Source: a virus
Strand: one strand, 5' to 3'
Length of the DNA stretch: 31,374 nucleotides
IMG/VR virus record: IMGVR_UViG_3300043775_000010
Coordinates: 1-31,374 of that record
Below are positions 6,563 through 14,295 of the stretch, in pieces. The position numbers and the translations under genes were made by a program. Position 1 is the first letter of the stretch; each line of letters opens with the position of its first letter. Under the pieces are notes generated by a model. That model was not told the DNA's origin. It saw nothing but the letters and a program-made list of their open reading frames with translations, and did no database searches.

Positions 6563-6573
6563 GGAGCACTCTC

Positions 6574-7152
6574 ATGTTTAACGAAAAAGTAAAAAGCACC
6601 GACACTGTTACAAGCGGTTTAGTTGCAGGAACACGTTCTGGCGATAACGCACTTGCGCTTGGCAGATTTAAAATGGCGTGCTATGACAAAGATGGCACGT
6701 TAAAGTGGGAAGCTGAAGAAGACAATCTTGTGGTTAACGTAGGTCTGCAATACATGTGCGGCACGGCGTTAACCAGCGTTACTCAAGTCACTACTTGGTT
6801 CATTGGTTTGTATGGTGCTGGCGCTTCTAACACTCCTGCGGCTGGCGACACCATGTCTTCCCATGCTGGCTGGACTGAAGTTGTTCCATATAGCAATGCC
6901 ACGCGGCCTGCTTGTACGTTTGCCACAGCTACGACAGCTAACCCTTCTGTTGCAACAAACTCTGCTTCAGTGGCAGCATTTACCATCAATGCAACTTCAA
7001 CTGTTGGCGGCGCGTTCTTGGTAAGCGACAGTACCAAGTCTGGTACTACCGGCACACTGTTTTCGGCTGCTGACTTTTCTTCCCCCGGCGACCGCAATGT
7101 TGTTTCTGGCGACACCCTGAACGTGACTTATACCTTAAGCCTTGCGGGTTAA
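6574..7152 (+). CDS. Minor virion structural protein, beta-rich
   Basis: The protein is 192 residues. The frame is open further upstream, but the ATG at 6574, 7 bases after AAGGAG (6561-6566), is the clear start; the longer version would run through the upstream gene. It begins MFNEKVKSTDTVTSGLVAG and has an N-terminal charged section (FKMACYDKDGTLKWEAEED), then a Ser/Thr/Ala-rich beta section ending NVTYTLSLAG. The phrase WFIGLYGAGASNTPAAGDT resembles a conserved element in phage minor structural proteins. Its position next to the preceding 141-aa gene suggests a functional pair. An attenuator-like hairpin set follows. Confidence 0.68.
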   Translation: MFNEKVKSTDTVTSGLVAGTRSGDNALALGRFKMACYDKDGTLKWEAEEDNLVVNVGLQYMCGTALTSVTQVTTWFIGLYGAGASNTPAAGDTMSSHAGWTEVVPYSNATRPACTFATATTANPSVATNSASVAAFTINATSTVGGAFLVSDSTKSGTTGTLFSAADFSSPGDRNVVSGDTLNVTYTLSLAG

Positions 7153-7161
7153 TAGTTATTT

Positions 7162-7199
7162 GCGGGTATAACCTTGTACCCGCTACGGCGGGTACTTTT
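7162..7199 (+). terminator. Terminator with competing upstream arm (attenuator-like)
   Basis: GTACCCGC (7176-7183) and GCGGGTAC (7188-7195) form a perfect 8-bp hairpin with a TACG loop, followed by TTTT (7196-7199): an intrinsic terminator. A third segment, GCGGGTA (7162-7168), is also perfectly complementary to 7177-7183, so the middle strand can pair with either side. Pairing with the upstream arm would prevent the terminator. The segment begins only 10 bases after the preceding stop codon, so ribosomes finishing that gene could cover the upstream arm. It lies before the host-recognition genes. Confidence 0.7.
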
Positions 7200-7213
7200 G
7201 CTTTGGAGTAGCT

Positions 7214-7438
7214 ATGATAAAAATTGACTTCTCTTTTCACTCACAGCACGGCACATTTTCAGATGCTTTGCATTTGCCTGACGATCATGCGTTTACAGAT
7301 GCTGAGATTGAAGCTATGAAACAGCAAAGGTTTGATAACTGGATTGCTGTAATTACTGCGCCTGCACCAAACTATGTTCTGGATGCTGATGGAAATATTG
7401 TTTTAGATGCTGATGGTAACCCCGTGATTGCGGAGTAA
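7214..7438 (+). CDS. Small protein with tandem LDADGN elements
   Basis: The protein is 74 residues starting MIKIDFSFHSQHGTF. The ATG is preceded by GGAG (7205-7208). The middle is helical and charged (AEIEAMKQQRFDNWIAVI). The C-terminus has a direct repeat of period 8, VLDADGNI then VLDADGNP. The D-x-D-G-N spacing resembles calcium-binding loops, though that is only a resemblance. The gene lies between an attenuator-like terminator and the giant fibre gene, ending 3 bases before the fibre ATG, so it could be an assembly partner or chaperone for the fibre. I do not recognise a named family. Confidence 0.65.
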   Translation: MIKIDFSFHSQHGTFSDALHLPDDHAFTDAEIEAMKQQRFDNWIAVITAPAPNYVLDADGNIVLDADGNPVIAE

Positions 7439-7441
7439 AAA

Positions 7442-10400
7442 ATGGCTGATCGCTATTGGGTAGGTGGTGCAGGTACTTGGGGTAGCACTCAAACAACCAA
7501 TTGGTCTGCATCATCTGGCGGGGCTAGTGGCGCATCTGTCCCAACTGCATCAGATAACGTATTCTTTGATGTCAATTCAAACACAGGAACTAACTCATTT
7601 ACAGTCACTATGGCAAACTCGCCAAGGGTCTGTAATGACTTTACAGCGTCAGGGCTTGATGGATCGATGTTCCTTGCTGGTTCTGGTATTGCATTAACAG
7701 TATCAGGCAGTCTTACGTTTCAAGCCACAAACTTTACCCGCCAATATTCAGGCACAACCACATTTAACGCTACGACAACAGGTAAAACTGTAACTACTAA
7801 TGGCGTTGCTTTTGGTGGGGCTGTTACGTTTAACGGTGTAGGTGGTGCATGGACACTTGGCTCTGCGTTTAGTTGCGGCACTAGCACATTAACACTTACC
7901 AACGGCACATTTGATACTTCAGCAAGTAATTACGCTGTTACTGCTGGAGGATTTTCATCAAGTAATTCAAACGTAAGAACAATAAATCTTAATGGTTCTA
8001 CCCTTACATTTAGTAGTTCTACTGGTTGGGCTATGTCAACTAGCACTAATGCAACATTAAATGCTGGGACATCAACAATTAATTTTGCTAGCACCTCCCC
8101 AACTTTTGCTGGTGGCGGTCTTACTTATTACAACGTAGCGTTTACACCAACAAATTTATTACCTTCGGCATCAATCACAGGCGGAAATACATTCAATAAT
8201 CTATCCATAACTGGTAGAACTACTGTTGGGTTTGGCTCGGTAAGTTTTAGCGCAGACCAAACAATTAACGGAACATTTACAGTTAGTGCTGGTACTGCAT
8301 CTGCATACCGCATACAGATTTCTTCTAGCACTTTTAACACTGCACGTACATTAACTTGTGCATCCATTGCCGCAATGTCTGATGTTGATTTTAGAGACAT
8401 CACAATAGCAGGGGCGCATGGGACGTTGTCAGGAACAAGACTTGGTGACTGCAAGGGAAACACTAATATAACTTTTCCTGCGGCTAAGACTGTTTATTAT
8501 GGCCAAACAGGTTCTGCCAATTGGGGTGATACGGGTTCAGGTTCTTGGTCTGCTACATCAGGCGGTGCGTTAGACGCAACTCAGTTTCCATTAGCACAAG
8601 ATACGGCTGTATTCCCTGCGGCTACATATCCCGCATCAGGTTCAACAATAACAGTTAACGATGACTACAACATTGGCACAATAGATATGTCGCTCAGAAC
8701 GACAAACACTATGACGTTGTCAACAAGTAACAATGATCCAGTAATTTTCGGTAGTTGGATAAACGGTACGGGAATAACTTTATCAGCCACAGCCACACTT
8801 GCGTTTTCTGGTCGTACAACACAGCAAATTACAAGTGCTGGCAAAACATTTCCTCAATTAACTACGATTAACAGTCCCGGTGGTTCGGTTACTTTACAAG
8901 ATGCGCTGACAATACTTACAATATCATTAAGCCAAGGTACATTAGACCTTCAGTCATACACATTAAGCACAAATACATTTAGTTCATCTACCTCCCTCAC
9001 TAGAACCATTGCTTTTGGCACAGGAAATATTACTTGTACAGGTACAGGTACTGTATGGGATTCGGCAACAGTTACAGGACTGACCACAACAGGCACTCAG
9101 GTTGTTAACGTCACAAGTACAGGCTCTAGTGCTATTACTGTATCTACAGGTGCATTATCTGAAGCAAATTCCATCAGTTTTAATTTTACTGGGGGTACTT
9201 ACGCATTAACATTTTTAGGTAGTTCAAACTATTCTGCAAGAAATGCAAACTTTACTGGCTTTGCTGGTACATTGGCTCAAATTGGAATAACTACGCCTAT
9301 TATTTATGGAAACTTAACATTGTCCACAGGCATGACGTTAACTTCGTCTACAAGGACACTTGTTTTTGGCGCAACAAGCGGAACTCAGCAGATAACTACA
9401 AACGCAAAGACAATAGATTTTCCACTTACATTTAATGGAGTTGGTGGAACATTCCAACTTCAAGATGCGTTAACAATGGGTTCTACAAGAACCGCCACAC
9501 TGACCAACGGCACATTAGACCTTCAGTCATACACACTAACCACAGGTTTGTTTAGCTATAGCAACACAAACACTAGAACGATTGCTTTTGGTACGGGCAA
9601 TTTTATTTGTACGGGTACAGGTACGGTCTGGAATGGAACAACAAGAACTAACTTAACCGTAACAGGCACTCCAGTTGTTAACGTAACATCTGTTGGCTCT
9701 ACTTCTATTACTTGTAGCGTAGGTAATTTACCAGAAGCAAGCGCCATCAGTTTTAACTTTACTGGTGGAACGTATGCTTTAAATCTTTTTGGAGACTCTG
9801 GGTCTAGTGTAAAAAATGTAGATTTTACAGGTTATGCAGGAACATTAAGCTCACACATTACTACAGCAGTGGTTTATGGAAACTTTACACTTTCCACTGG
9901 AATGTCATTAACTTCCCAAACCAATACATTAACTTTTGGCGCTACTAGCGGGACACAGTTAATTACAACAAACGGAAAAACATTAGATTTCCCGCTTTTG
10001 TTTAGTGGTGTTGGTGGAACATTCCAACTTCAAGATGCGCTGACAATGGGTTCTACTAGAACAGCTACGTTAACCAACGGCACATTAGACTTAAATAATT
10101 TAACATTTAGCCCGGGTTTATTTAGCTCAAACAATTCAAACATCAGAACACTTGCTTTTGGAACTGGGAAAATTGATGTAATTGGCACAGGCACTGCATG
10201 GGAAACATCAACGGTTACAAACTTTTCTATATCCGGGTCAAAGACAGTAAACTTTACAAGTGTTGGCTCTACTACGATTACTTGTAATAGCGGCTTGTCA
10301 GAAGCAAACGCAGTAGATTTTAATGTTATTGGCGGAACATATCAATTCCGCTTTGGTTATACCTCTGGCATTAGTTCTGTAAGAAATTTAAACTTTACTG

Positions 10401-12196
10401 GGTATGCTGGCACATGGAGTGGGTTGCTTGGGGACGCTTACATTTATGGCAACTTAATTATGTCAGCCACTATGCTAGTAGGAAATAGCGGCAGTAAGTT
10501 TTTTGCGGCAACCAGTGGTACAAAAACAATCACTTCAAATGGGGTGTCTTTAAACCTTGTTGAATTCGCTGGCGTTGGCGGAACTTGGCAGTTGCAAGAC
10601 GCCATGACTGTGACGCAATCAACGGGCACTAAATTTGTAAATGGAACAGTTGATTTAAACGGTAAAACACTAACAACATCTGTAGCAAAGACAGAAACAG
10701 GAACAAAAAATATAACATTTAATGGCGGTACTATTGCTATAACTACCGCAAGTAGTATTGCTTGGTACAACAACAGCCCTACCAACTTCACCACAACCGC
10801 AGGAACAGGGGTAGGCACGATTTCCATGACTGCCGCAACCGCTAAGTCGTTTTCGGGTGGTGGCTCTACATACAACTGCACAATTAATCAAGGTGGTGCT
10901 GGTGATTTGTCGATTACAGACTCAAACACGTTCAACAATATTACCAATACAACACAACCAGCATCTGTGATATTTTCGTCAGGGCAAACCAACACGTTCC
11001 TTTCTGGGTTTTCGTTGTCAGGAACATCAGGCAATCTGATAACCATTGGTTCATCTGCATCCACAAACCACACACTATCCAAGGCAAGTGGTACTGTGTC
11101 TGTTTCGTTTTGCTCGATTAGCAAGTCAAACGGTACTGGCGGGGCAACTTGGGAAGCACTTACAACAAATGGCAACGTAGATGGGGGTAGCAACACAGGG
11201 TGGGATTTTGGTGGTGTTATATATGCGGCGGCAATAGCTGAAGCAGCAACAGTTACGGACGCAATTTTAGGGTTAGCTGCTTTTCGTTCTACCTTATCCG
11301 AGACCGCCACCGCTACAGACTCAGTTCTAAGCCGGGCGGCCTTTAGTTCTGCCTTATCCGAGACCGCTACAGCTACGGATTCTGTTTTAGGGCAAGCTGC
11401 CTTTAGTTCTGCCTTATCCGAGACCGCTACAGCTACGGATTCTGTTTCAGGGTTAGCTGCTTTTAGTTCTGCTCTGTCCGAAACAGCAACAGCCACAGAT
11501 GCAATTTTAGGACTAGCTGCTTTTAGTTCTGCTTTGGCTGAAACAGCAACAGCCACGGACTCCCCTAGCGTGGCGGCATCTACGTTCAATGCTCCTGTAG
11601 CTGAAACCGCTACTGCCACGGATTCAGTTTTAGGTCGAGCTGCTTTTAGTTCCGCCTTGTCTGAGACTGCTACTACTACGGATTCAGTCTTGAGTTTTGC
11701 AGATTTCTACGCCGCCCTGTCCGAGACTGCCACTGCCACGGATTCTGTTATAAGTTTTGCGGATTTCTACGCCGCCCTGTCCGAGGCAGCAACAGCCACA
11801 GATTCAGTCTTGAGTTTTGCGGATTTCTACGCCGCCCTGTCCGAGACTGCTACAGCCACGGACTCCGTTTTAGGTCTTTCAGATCTCTTTGTTTCTTTAG
11901 AAGAAACGGCTACAGCCACGGACTCCCCACTTGTTGCACCGTCCACATTTAACGCCCCAGTAGAAGAAACCGCTACAGCCACAGACGCCGTATCCCCGCC
12001 CGGTAGTATTTACAACGCCCCTGTATCCGAAACTGTAACAATTTCTGATTTGGTCTTGGGGCTATTCCTGTGGAATCTGATAGATGACAGCCAGTCTGTT
12101 ACATGGCAAAATATAAACAGTAGCCCCGGAACAACTTGGTCGCCAATTGATACTGACCCTGACACAGGCTGGTCAGTTACACCAACCGTAAACTAA
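7442..12196 (+). CDS. Giant repetitive tail fibre / adhesin-like protein
   Basis: The protein is 1584 residues, nearly all short beta strands rich in Thr, Ser, Gly and Asn, as in beta-helix adhesins. Two related modules open with a G-x-W ... W-S-A-x-S-G-G-A pattern, at residue 1 and near residue 351. Four repeats of about 188-190 residues follow, each with a GG-x-x-LQDA-(L/M)-T block (Q at residues 486, 674, 864 and 1052). Residues about 1262-1540 hold 14 copies of an ETATATD repeat, mostly 20 residues apart. The C-terminus has three Trp-containing elements (SVTWQNI, TTWSPID, TGWSV). It probably forms a long fibre contacting the host surface. The first ~1260 residues use AT-rich codons, unlike the repeat tract. 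No enzymatic motif is seen. Confidence 0.72.
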   Translation: MADRYWVGGAGTWGSTQTTNWSASSGGASGASVPTASDNVFFDVNSNTGTNSFTVTMANSPRVCNDFTASGLDGSMFLAGSGIALTVSGSLTFQATNFTRQYSGTTTFNATTTGKTVTTNGVAFGGAVTFNGVGGAWTLGSAFSCGTSTLTLTNGTFDTSASNYAVTAGGFSSSNSNVRTINLNGSTLTFSSSTGWAMSTSTNATLNAGTSTINFASTSPTFAGGGLTYYNVAFTPTNLLPSASITGGNTFNNLSITGRTTVGFGSVSFSADQTINGTFTVSAGTASAYRIQISSSTFNTARTLTCASIAAMSDVDFRDITIAGAHGTLSGTRLGDCKGNTNITFPAAKTVYYGQTGSANWGDTGSGSWSATSGGALDATQFPLAQDTAVFPAATYPASGSTITVNDDYNIGTIDMSLRTTNTMTLSTSNNDPVIFGSWINGTGITLSATATLAFSGRTTQQITSAGKTFPQLTTINSPGGSVTLQDALTILTISLSQGTLDLQSYTLSTNTFSSSTSLTRTIAFGTGNITCTGTGTVWDSATVTGLTTTGTQVVNVTSTGSSAITVSTGALSEANSISFNFTGGTYALTFLGSSNYSARNANFTGFAGTLAQIGITTPIIYGNLTLSTGMTLTSSTRTLVFGATSGTQQITTNAKTIDFPLTFNGVGGTFQLQDALTMGSTRTATLTNGTLDLQSYTLTTGLFSYSNTNTRTIAFGTGNFICTGTGTVWNGTTRTNLTVTGTPVVNVTSVGSTSITCSVGNLPEASAISFNFTGGTYALNLFGDSGSSVKNVDFTGYAGTLSSHITTAVVYGNFTLSTGMSLTSQTNTLTFGATSGTQLITTNGKTLDFPLLFSGVGGTFQLQDALTMGSTRTATLTNGTLDLNNLTFSPGLFSSNNSNIRTLAFGTGKIDVIGTGTAWETSTVTNFSISGSKTVNFTSVGSTTITCNSGLSEANAVDFNVIGGTYQFRFGYTSGISSVRNLNFTGYAGTWSGLLGDAYIYGNLIMSATMLVGNSGSKFFAATSGTKTITSNGVSLNLVEFAGVGGTWQLQDAMTVTQSTGTKFVNGTVDLNGKTLTTSVAKTETGTKNITFNGGTIAITTASSIAWYNNSPTNFTTTAGTGVGTISMTAATAKSFSGGGSTYNCTINQGGAGDLSITDSNTFNNITNTTQPASVIFSSGQTNTFLSGFSLSGTSGNLITIGSSASTNHTLSKASGTVSVSFCSISKSNGTGGATWEALTTNGNVDGGSNTGWDFGGVIYAAAIAEAATVTDAILGLAAFRSTLSETATATDSVLSRAAFSSALSETATATDSVLGQAAFSSALSETATATDSVSGLAAFSSALSETATATDAILGLAAFSSALAETATATDSPSVAASTFNAPVAETATATDSVLGRAAFSSALSETATTTDSVLSFADFYAALSETATATDSVISFADFYAALSEAATATDSVLSFADFYAALSETATATDSVLGLSDLFVSLEETATATDSPLVAPSTFNAPVEETATATDAVSPPGSIYNAPVSETVTISDLVLGLFLWNLIDDSQSVTWQNINSSPGTTWSPIDTDPDTGWSVTPTVN
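8812..10700 (+). repeat. Long-period (about 564-570 nt) repeats within the giant fibre gene
   Basis: A conserved block encoding LQDA-(L/M)-T recurs with its CAA/CAAGA anchor at 8897, 9461, 10031 and 10595, spacings of 564, 570 and 564 bases. Each unit also carries an I-T-(S/T)-x-(G/A)-K entry, an NGTLDL-type strand and, in the complete units, an FTGYAGT-type strand. The middle two copies are the most alike, including long shared stretches around the anchor. The last copy is incomplete and diverged. Confidence 0.75.
11231..12060 (+). repeat. 14-copy tandem repeat, period 60/63 nt, ETATATD unit
   Basis: The second Glu codon of each unit starts at 11240, 11300, 11360, 11420, 11480, 11540, 11603, 11663, 11723, 11783, 11843, 11903, 11966 and 12029. 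Spacing is 60 bases except for three 63-base steps. All copies stay in frame. Three linker types alternate: AAFSSAL, FADFYAAL and STFNAPV. Copies at 11360 and 11420 are almost identical in DNA, whereas others keep the protein but use different synonymous codons. Confidence 0.88.
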
Positions 12197-12205
12197 GGAA
12201 AAAAC

Positions 12206-13525
12206 ATGAGCAGTACATATTCCAGCAGCCTACGGGTCGAGCTTATTGGTTCAGGAGACCAAGCAGGTACATGGGGAACCACCACTGACAATAACTTTGC
12301 TTACATTTTTGACTCGGCAATCGCTGGGTATCAGGCGGTAACGGTCACCTCTACTGCTCAGGCTTTGACATATGTGAACGGGCCAACGTCTACAGCCAAC
12401 TTGAATCAGTCTGTGTACGCTATTTTGAAATTCAACAGCGCATCTGCGGCAACGGCTATTTACGCCCCACCAGTATCAAAAACATACATTATCTGGAACA
12501 ACAGCGGCTACACCATAACCATTTACAACTCTACGGTCATCGGTAACACAACTGCGGCGGGTACAGGCGTAGCAATTCTCAATGGTAATAAGGTTATGGT
12601 TTGGTCAGACGGAACAAACTTCTATGAAGTCCAAGCCCAAAACTTAACCGGCACACTTGCTATTGCTAACGGGGGTACTGGACAGACAACCCAACAAGCT
12701 GCTATCAATGCTTTGGTGGGAGCGCAGACAAACAACCGAGTACTTCGCTCAGACGGTACAAACTCCACACTGTCTCAAGTGGTTCTTACCACTGACGTTA
12801 CAGGAACTTTGCCGATTGCCAACGGCGGTACAGGGTCTACAACATCCACTGGTACAGGCGCAGTTGTTTTAACCGCAAGTCCTACAATTACAAACGCAAC
12901 CCTGACAACGCCAACCTTAACAACCCCAACACTTAACTTCCCAACGCTTAACAACTTTACGCTTGGAACTTACGGAAATATCAAAACACTGTTTGAGACG
13001 GCGACCATCACGGCCTCTGCTCCTTCCGCAACAACAAACTTTGACATAGCCACCCAAGCTGTTCAGTTCTACACCAGCAACGCTTCAACCAACTTTACCT
13101 TGAACTTCAGGGCCAGCGCCACTTCTACCGTGACGGCTGGTAGCTTTGTCGTCAATACTATTTACACAATTGCTTCAATTGGCACGACAGACTTCACTTT
13201 GATTGGTGCATCTTCAAATACTGTGGGTGTAATCTTCACTGCGACAGGCGTTGGTACTGGATCTGGTACGGCTACAACAGGTACTTTAAATAGCATCTTG
13301 TCCGCAGGACAGTCCGTTACTTGTTCCTTACTTGTGACAAATGGCGGTACGGCTTATTACCCGTCGACAATTCAAATTGACGGCTCGTCAGTTACACCTA
13401 AATGGCAAACGGGTACCGCTCCAACAGCGGGTAACGCAAACAGTGTTGACTTGTACACATTTGCTATTGTCAAGACGGCAAACCTGACGTACACAGTGTT
13501 GGCCTCACAAGTGAAGTTTGCTTAA
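12206..13525 (+). CDS. Tail fibre protein with inserted cassette
   Basis: The protein is 439 residues; the ATG follows AAGGA (12196-12200). The N-terminal 150 residues (RVELIGSGDQAGTWGTTTD, NNSGYTITIYNSTVIG) match a phage tail-fibre head found in many environmental phages. Two LANGGTG-type repeats follow: TLAIANGGTGQTT and TLPIANGGTGSTT, typical of fibre shafts. A Thr/Pro-rich linker (TLTTPTLTTPTLNFP) leads to a C-terminal domain ending FTVLASQ-type (YTVLASQVKFA). Within that domain, residues about 309-360 look like an inserted module (TAGSFVVNTIYTIASIGTTD). Its likely role is host attachment, possibly assembled with the adjacent fibre and glycine-rich protein. Confidence 0.78.
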   Translation: MSSTYSSSLRVELIGSGDQAGTWGTTTDNNFAYIFDSAIAGYQAVTVTSTAQALTYVNGPTSTANLNQSVYAILKFNSASAATAIYAPPVSKTYIIWNNSGYTITIYNSTVIGNTTAAGTGVAILNGNKVMVWSDGTNFYEVQAQNLTGTLAIANGGTGQTTQQAAINALVGAQTNNRVLRSDGTNSTLSQVVLTTDVTGTLPIANGGTGSTTSTGTGAVVLTASPTITNATLTTPTLTTPTLNFPTLNNFTLGTYGNIKTLFETATITASAPSATTNFDIATQAVQFYTSNASTNFTLNFRASATSTVTAGSFVVNTIYTIASIGTTDFTLIGASSNTVGVIFTATGVGTGSGTATTGTLNSILSAGQSVTCSLLVTNGGTAYYPSTIQIDGSSVTPKWQTGTAPTAGNANSVDLYTFAIVKTANLTYTVLASQVKFA

Positions 13526-13527
13526 TC

Positions 13528-14292
13528 ATGCCTATCCTATCCACCCTTGGAGCATCTAGCGCCCGTGCTTACGGGTTTGGGGGTTATACGCTTGTGGCAG
13601 GAAACTCAGGTGTGTTAACCAGCGGAACCTCATACACACTACCAATAACATCTGGAACATCCGTAAAAATCATATGTATCGGCGGTGGCGGCGGTGGCGG
13701 CGGCGGATCATCTCGCTCAGGAGCAGCAATGGGTGCTGGCGGGGGCGGGGCAGATATTCGCTCTACAACCGTGCAAGTAACGCCGGGCGAAACAATTACT
13801 TACAGCCTTGGTGCAGGGGGTGCGCAAGGCTCGCCTAGAGACGGCCCTTTTTCGGGTGGGTCTTCAGGAAGCGCGGGGGCTACATCATCGGTTACCGTAA
13901 GGGGTAATAATGTGTTGACCGCACCGCCGGGTGGTGGCGGAGAAGTTGCAAATTATGCAGGCCCCGGCCCAACAACGGGGGGTTACGCTGGATCAGGCGG
14001 TACAGGCACACAGATCTTAACGCCAAATGCGGGTGCTGGTAGTAACAACGGGACTGTTGGCGGGGCTGGCGCTAGAGGATACAGTATTAATACTACTGTT
14101 GGCGCTACCACCGTTGCTAGTTACGGCGCTACTGGCGCAGGTGGTATTGGGCAGTCCAACAGTGCTGGACAAACAGGCACAACATACGGCGCGGGTGGTG
14201 GGGGCGGCGGCGGTAATGGCGCAAACAACCTTGCTGGTATGAATGCAGCGCCCGGCGCAACAGGCATAGTATTTATTTATTGGGGGTACTGA
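13528..14292 (+). CDS. Glycine-rich tail tip / adhesin-like protein
   Basis: The protein is 254 residues. After an N-terminal beta section (ILSTLGASSARAYGFGGYT, then VKIICIG), it has runs of nine and seven glycines plus many GAGG, GGTG and GYAGSG segments, ending GATGIVFIYWGY. This matches the glycine-rich domain common in phage tail-tip proteins. The polyglycine-sandwich adhesins of T-even-like phages (S16 gp38) are a structural analogy, not a demonstrated homology. It lies immediately after the tail fibre (2-base gap), consistent with a distal receptor-binding partner. The final hydrophobic strand probably closes the fold. Confidence 0.75.
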   Translation: MPILSTLGASSARAYGFGGYTLVAGNSGVLTSGTSYTLPITSGTSVKIICIGGGGGGGGGSSRSGAAMGAGGGGADIRSTTVQVTPGETITYSLGAGGAQGSPRDGPFSGGSSGSAGATSSVTVRGNNVLTAPPGGGGEVANYAGPGPTTGGYAGSGGTGTQILTPNAGAGSNNGTVGGAGARGYSINTTVGATTVASYGATGAGGIGQSNSAGQTGTTYGAGGGGGGGNGANNLAGMNAAPGATGIVFIYWGY

Positions 14293-14295
14293 TAA

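Noticed and set aside
6463-6573. N-terminal extension of the 192-aa structural protein into the upstream gene
   Set aside because: The extension reads out of frame through the preceding gene, whereas AAGGAG (6561-6566) and ATG 6574 give a normal start.
10888-11619. Long open frame (243 codons) on the minus strand
   Set aside because: It lies entirely opposite the fibre's tandem repeats. Its protein is a repetitive reflection of the ETATATD codons, with no start context, and the plus-strand gene is continuous across it.
11231-12060. Possible CRISPR array because of regular 60-base spacing
   Set aside because: The whole unit repeats, there are no unique spacers, the frame stays open, and no cas genes are present. 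It is a protein repeat.
7442-14292. Diversity-generating retroelement acting on the fibre genes
   Set aside because: No reverse transcriptase gene and no template/variable repeat pair with adenine-specific differences were seen in the window.
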